Shown here: piece after piece, positions 62,737 to 64,000 of the stretch
Position numbering within the stretch: position 1 is the first letter of the stretch
How the letters are laid out: every line of letters starts with the position of its first letter
DNA from: Gymnopilus junonius
Taxonomy: Eukaryota > Basidiomycota > Agaricomycetes > Agaricales > Galerinaceae
Direction of reading: 5' to 3'
Length of the DNA stretch: 64,000 bases
Assembly: GCA_015501075.1 (NCBI GenBank)
Contig: JADNYJ010000002.1
Span: 1,116,001 to 1,180,000 of the forward strand
Program-made: the position numbers and the translations under genes
The notes under the pieces: generated by a model
Database searches by the model: none
Told to the model about the DNA's origin: nothing
The model's input: only the letters and a program-made list of their open reading frames with translations

Positions 62737-64000
62737 ATGCCTGCAAATGCGACCTCGGTTTCTGGTGTTACCAAGAACGACACAGCTTCGGTCCCAACTA
62801 GAACAAGTGAACGTGGTAGGGCATACGTCTTAACGATGGGATAGCTAACGAATCTCATTTCCAGATATTGCAATCCAAGCTTATGCTTCCGATCCGAAAT
62901 TTAAGAAATATGCGCAGCAAATTGAAAAGTGCCTCAACTCTTTCGATAATGTTCACGAATGGGCAGACTGTATCGCGTTCTTGAAGCAACTTCTGAAGGC
63001 AAGGGTTCAATTTCAAGCCTATGATTGATGCTGAACTTTGAAGTACAGACATTTCAGACATATATGCAATTCAAGGAGATTCCTCGAAAATTAATCGTCG
63101 CGAAACGTCTGTCGCAATGTTTGAATCCAGCGCTCCCTACGGGAGTTCATCAACGTGCATTGGAAGTTTACATACATATATTGACAGTCCTCGGTGTATG
63201 TTTCTCTTGTTTCTTGCAGCTCATGATGCTAAACTTTTCGAAGCCGGAAGGATTGAAGCGCGACCTGTCCCTCTGGTCATCTGGCCTCTTCCCATTCTTC
63301 GAATACGCAGCTACATCTGTCAAAGTGACTATCTTTCTTTGATCCGTTGGCTATTTCTAATGAACTATGTCCTAGCCTACGCTTCTCAATATATATGATA
63401 CCCACTACCTCCCATTGCAGTCTAGTTTAAGGCCCATCATGAGATCTTTCATTCTCGCATTACTCCCAGGATTGGAAGAGGAAACTGGGGAGTTCTTCGA
63501 AAAAGTGCGTCTTTGCTTCCGAAAGTTTGACCCTTTTCTGAGCCACTTACATGCTTCTAGGTGCTGAATTTACTGGATCGGTTGTCTGGAGCAGTCTCAA
63601 CACCCTTCTACTTCCAGAACATATGGTTAATCATGTTGACGACACCCTCTGCCCGTGGAACATCATTAAATTTTCTTTCCCGACGCCTTCCACGTCTCAG
63701 CGCAGACGAGGGTATGTTTTTTTTTTCCTGAGGAACCAGTTTCCGTCTGATAATTATATCTCCCATCAGACATCACAGGAGTTGTTGGGAAAGATATTGG
63801 TCTTATGATTCGCGCATTCGCTTCCGCTTTGGAAGATGAAAACTTGCTTGTTCGACGAGCCGCCCTCGACACTTTGCTGCAGAGCATGAGACTTGATAGT
63901 CGCGCCATTCGTAAGGCGCAACTAGAGGATCGCTTTATATTGATGCGCGCTGCGACAGGCGTTGTACTACGTCGCGACCTTTCATTAAATCGCAGACTTT
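62737..64000 (+). CDS. DOP1: Dopey (DOP1) family protein, 5' part only
   Basis: Dopey proteins work with Mon2 in endosome-to-Golgi traffic. The start MPANATSVSGVTKNDTASVP (62737) is followed by the conserved N-terminal block, interrupted by introns: YASDPKFKKYAQQIEKCLNS, FQTYMQFKEIPRKLIVAKRL, CLNPALPTGVHQRALEVYIH and LKRDLSLWSSGLFPFFEYAA. Then come YDTHYLPLQSSLRP and GVVGKDIGLMIRAFASALED. At least seven introns join in frame. The right edge of the window cuts the gene; full-length family members exceed 1,600 residues, so most of it lies outside. Confidence 0.9.

Overview
This 64 kb window looks like nuclear DNA from a filamentous basidiomycete, most likely a mushroom-forming agaricomycete. 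The genes are closely packed on both strands and cut by many introns of about 50 nt. The gene set includes an atypical Gα subunit, a cofactor-rich F-box protein, a DNMT1-type DNA methyltransferase with BAH domains and a HOG1 MAP kinase. I see no rRNA, tRNA, CRISPR array or bacterial-style operon.

Layout, left to right. 0-10 kb: a hexose transporter cut by the left edge (-), inositol monophosphatase (-), proteasome subunit alpha-5 (+), a mitochondrial-type RidA protein (-) and an atypical Gα subunit (-). 10-25 kb: a Ser/Thr-rich single-pass membrane protein, an uncharacterised membrane-anchored protein, a multi-pass membrane protein (-), COG8 (+), about 2.4 kb with no supportable gene, an F-box-like protein (+), an RS-rich protein (+) and a large F-box/Cys-rich protein (-). 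25-37 kb: importin-9/Kap114 (+), the ribosome-assembly GTPase NOG2 (+), enolase (+), a TBC Rab-GAP (-) and the diphthamide J-protein DPH4 (+). 37-46 kb: DNMT1-type methyltransferase (-), HOG1 (-) and mitochondrial NADH-cytochrome b5 reductase (+). 48-64 kb: a 68-residue small protein, an ING/PHD protein (+), FIP1 (-), uL10m (+), a BMT5-like rRNA methyltransferase (-), a 1.5 kb terminal-inverted-repeat element with one cargo ORF, a RAMP4/SERP1-like ER protein (+), an Msi1/RBBP4 WD40 protein (-), ATP synthase subunit e (-), a GFA-fold enzyme (+), a basic nuclear-type protein (+) and the start of Dopey/DOP1 (+), cut by the right edge.

Most genes are ordinary housekeeping loci, and neighbours do not form one pathway. 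Several divergent pairs share short promoters: IMPase/PUP2, membrane protein/COG8, FIP1/uL10m and BMT5/SERP1. The last of these is split by the transposable element.

The most notable observations are these. (1) The TIR element has 56-bp perfect inverted repeats, a TA duplication and an unrecognised 151-residue cargo ORF. (2) The catalytic PCQ motif of DNMT1 lies on an intron that keeps the Cys only if a GC donor is used; the overlapping GT-AG choice gives PWL. (3) The Gα has Ser in place of the switch II Gln. (4) Nine apparent one-base deletions, in eight otherwise intact genes, more likely reflect consensus error than mass pseudogenisation. Exon joins and corrected frames were worked out by eye and no search was run.
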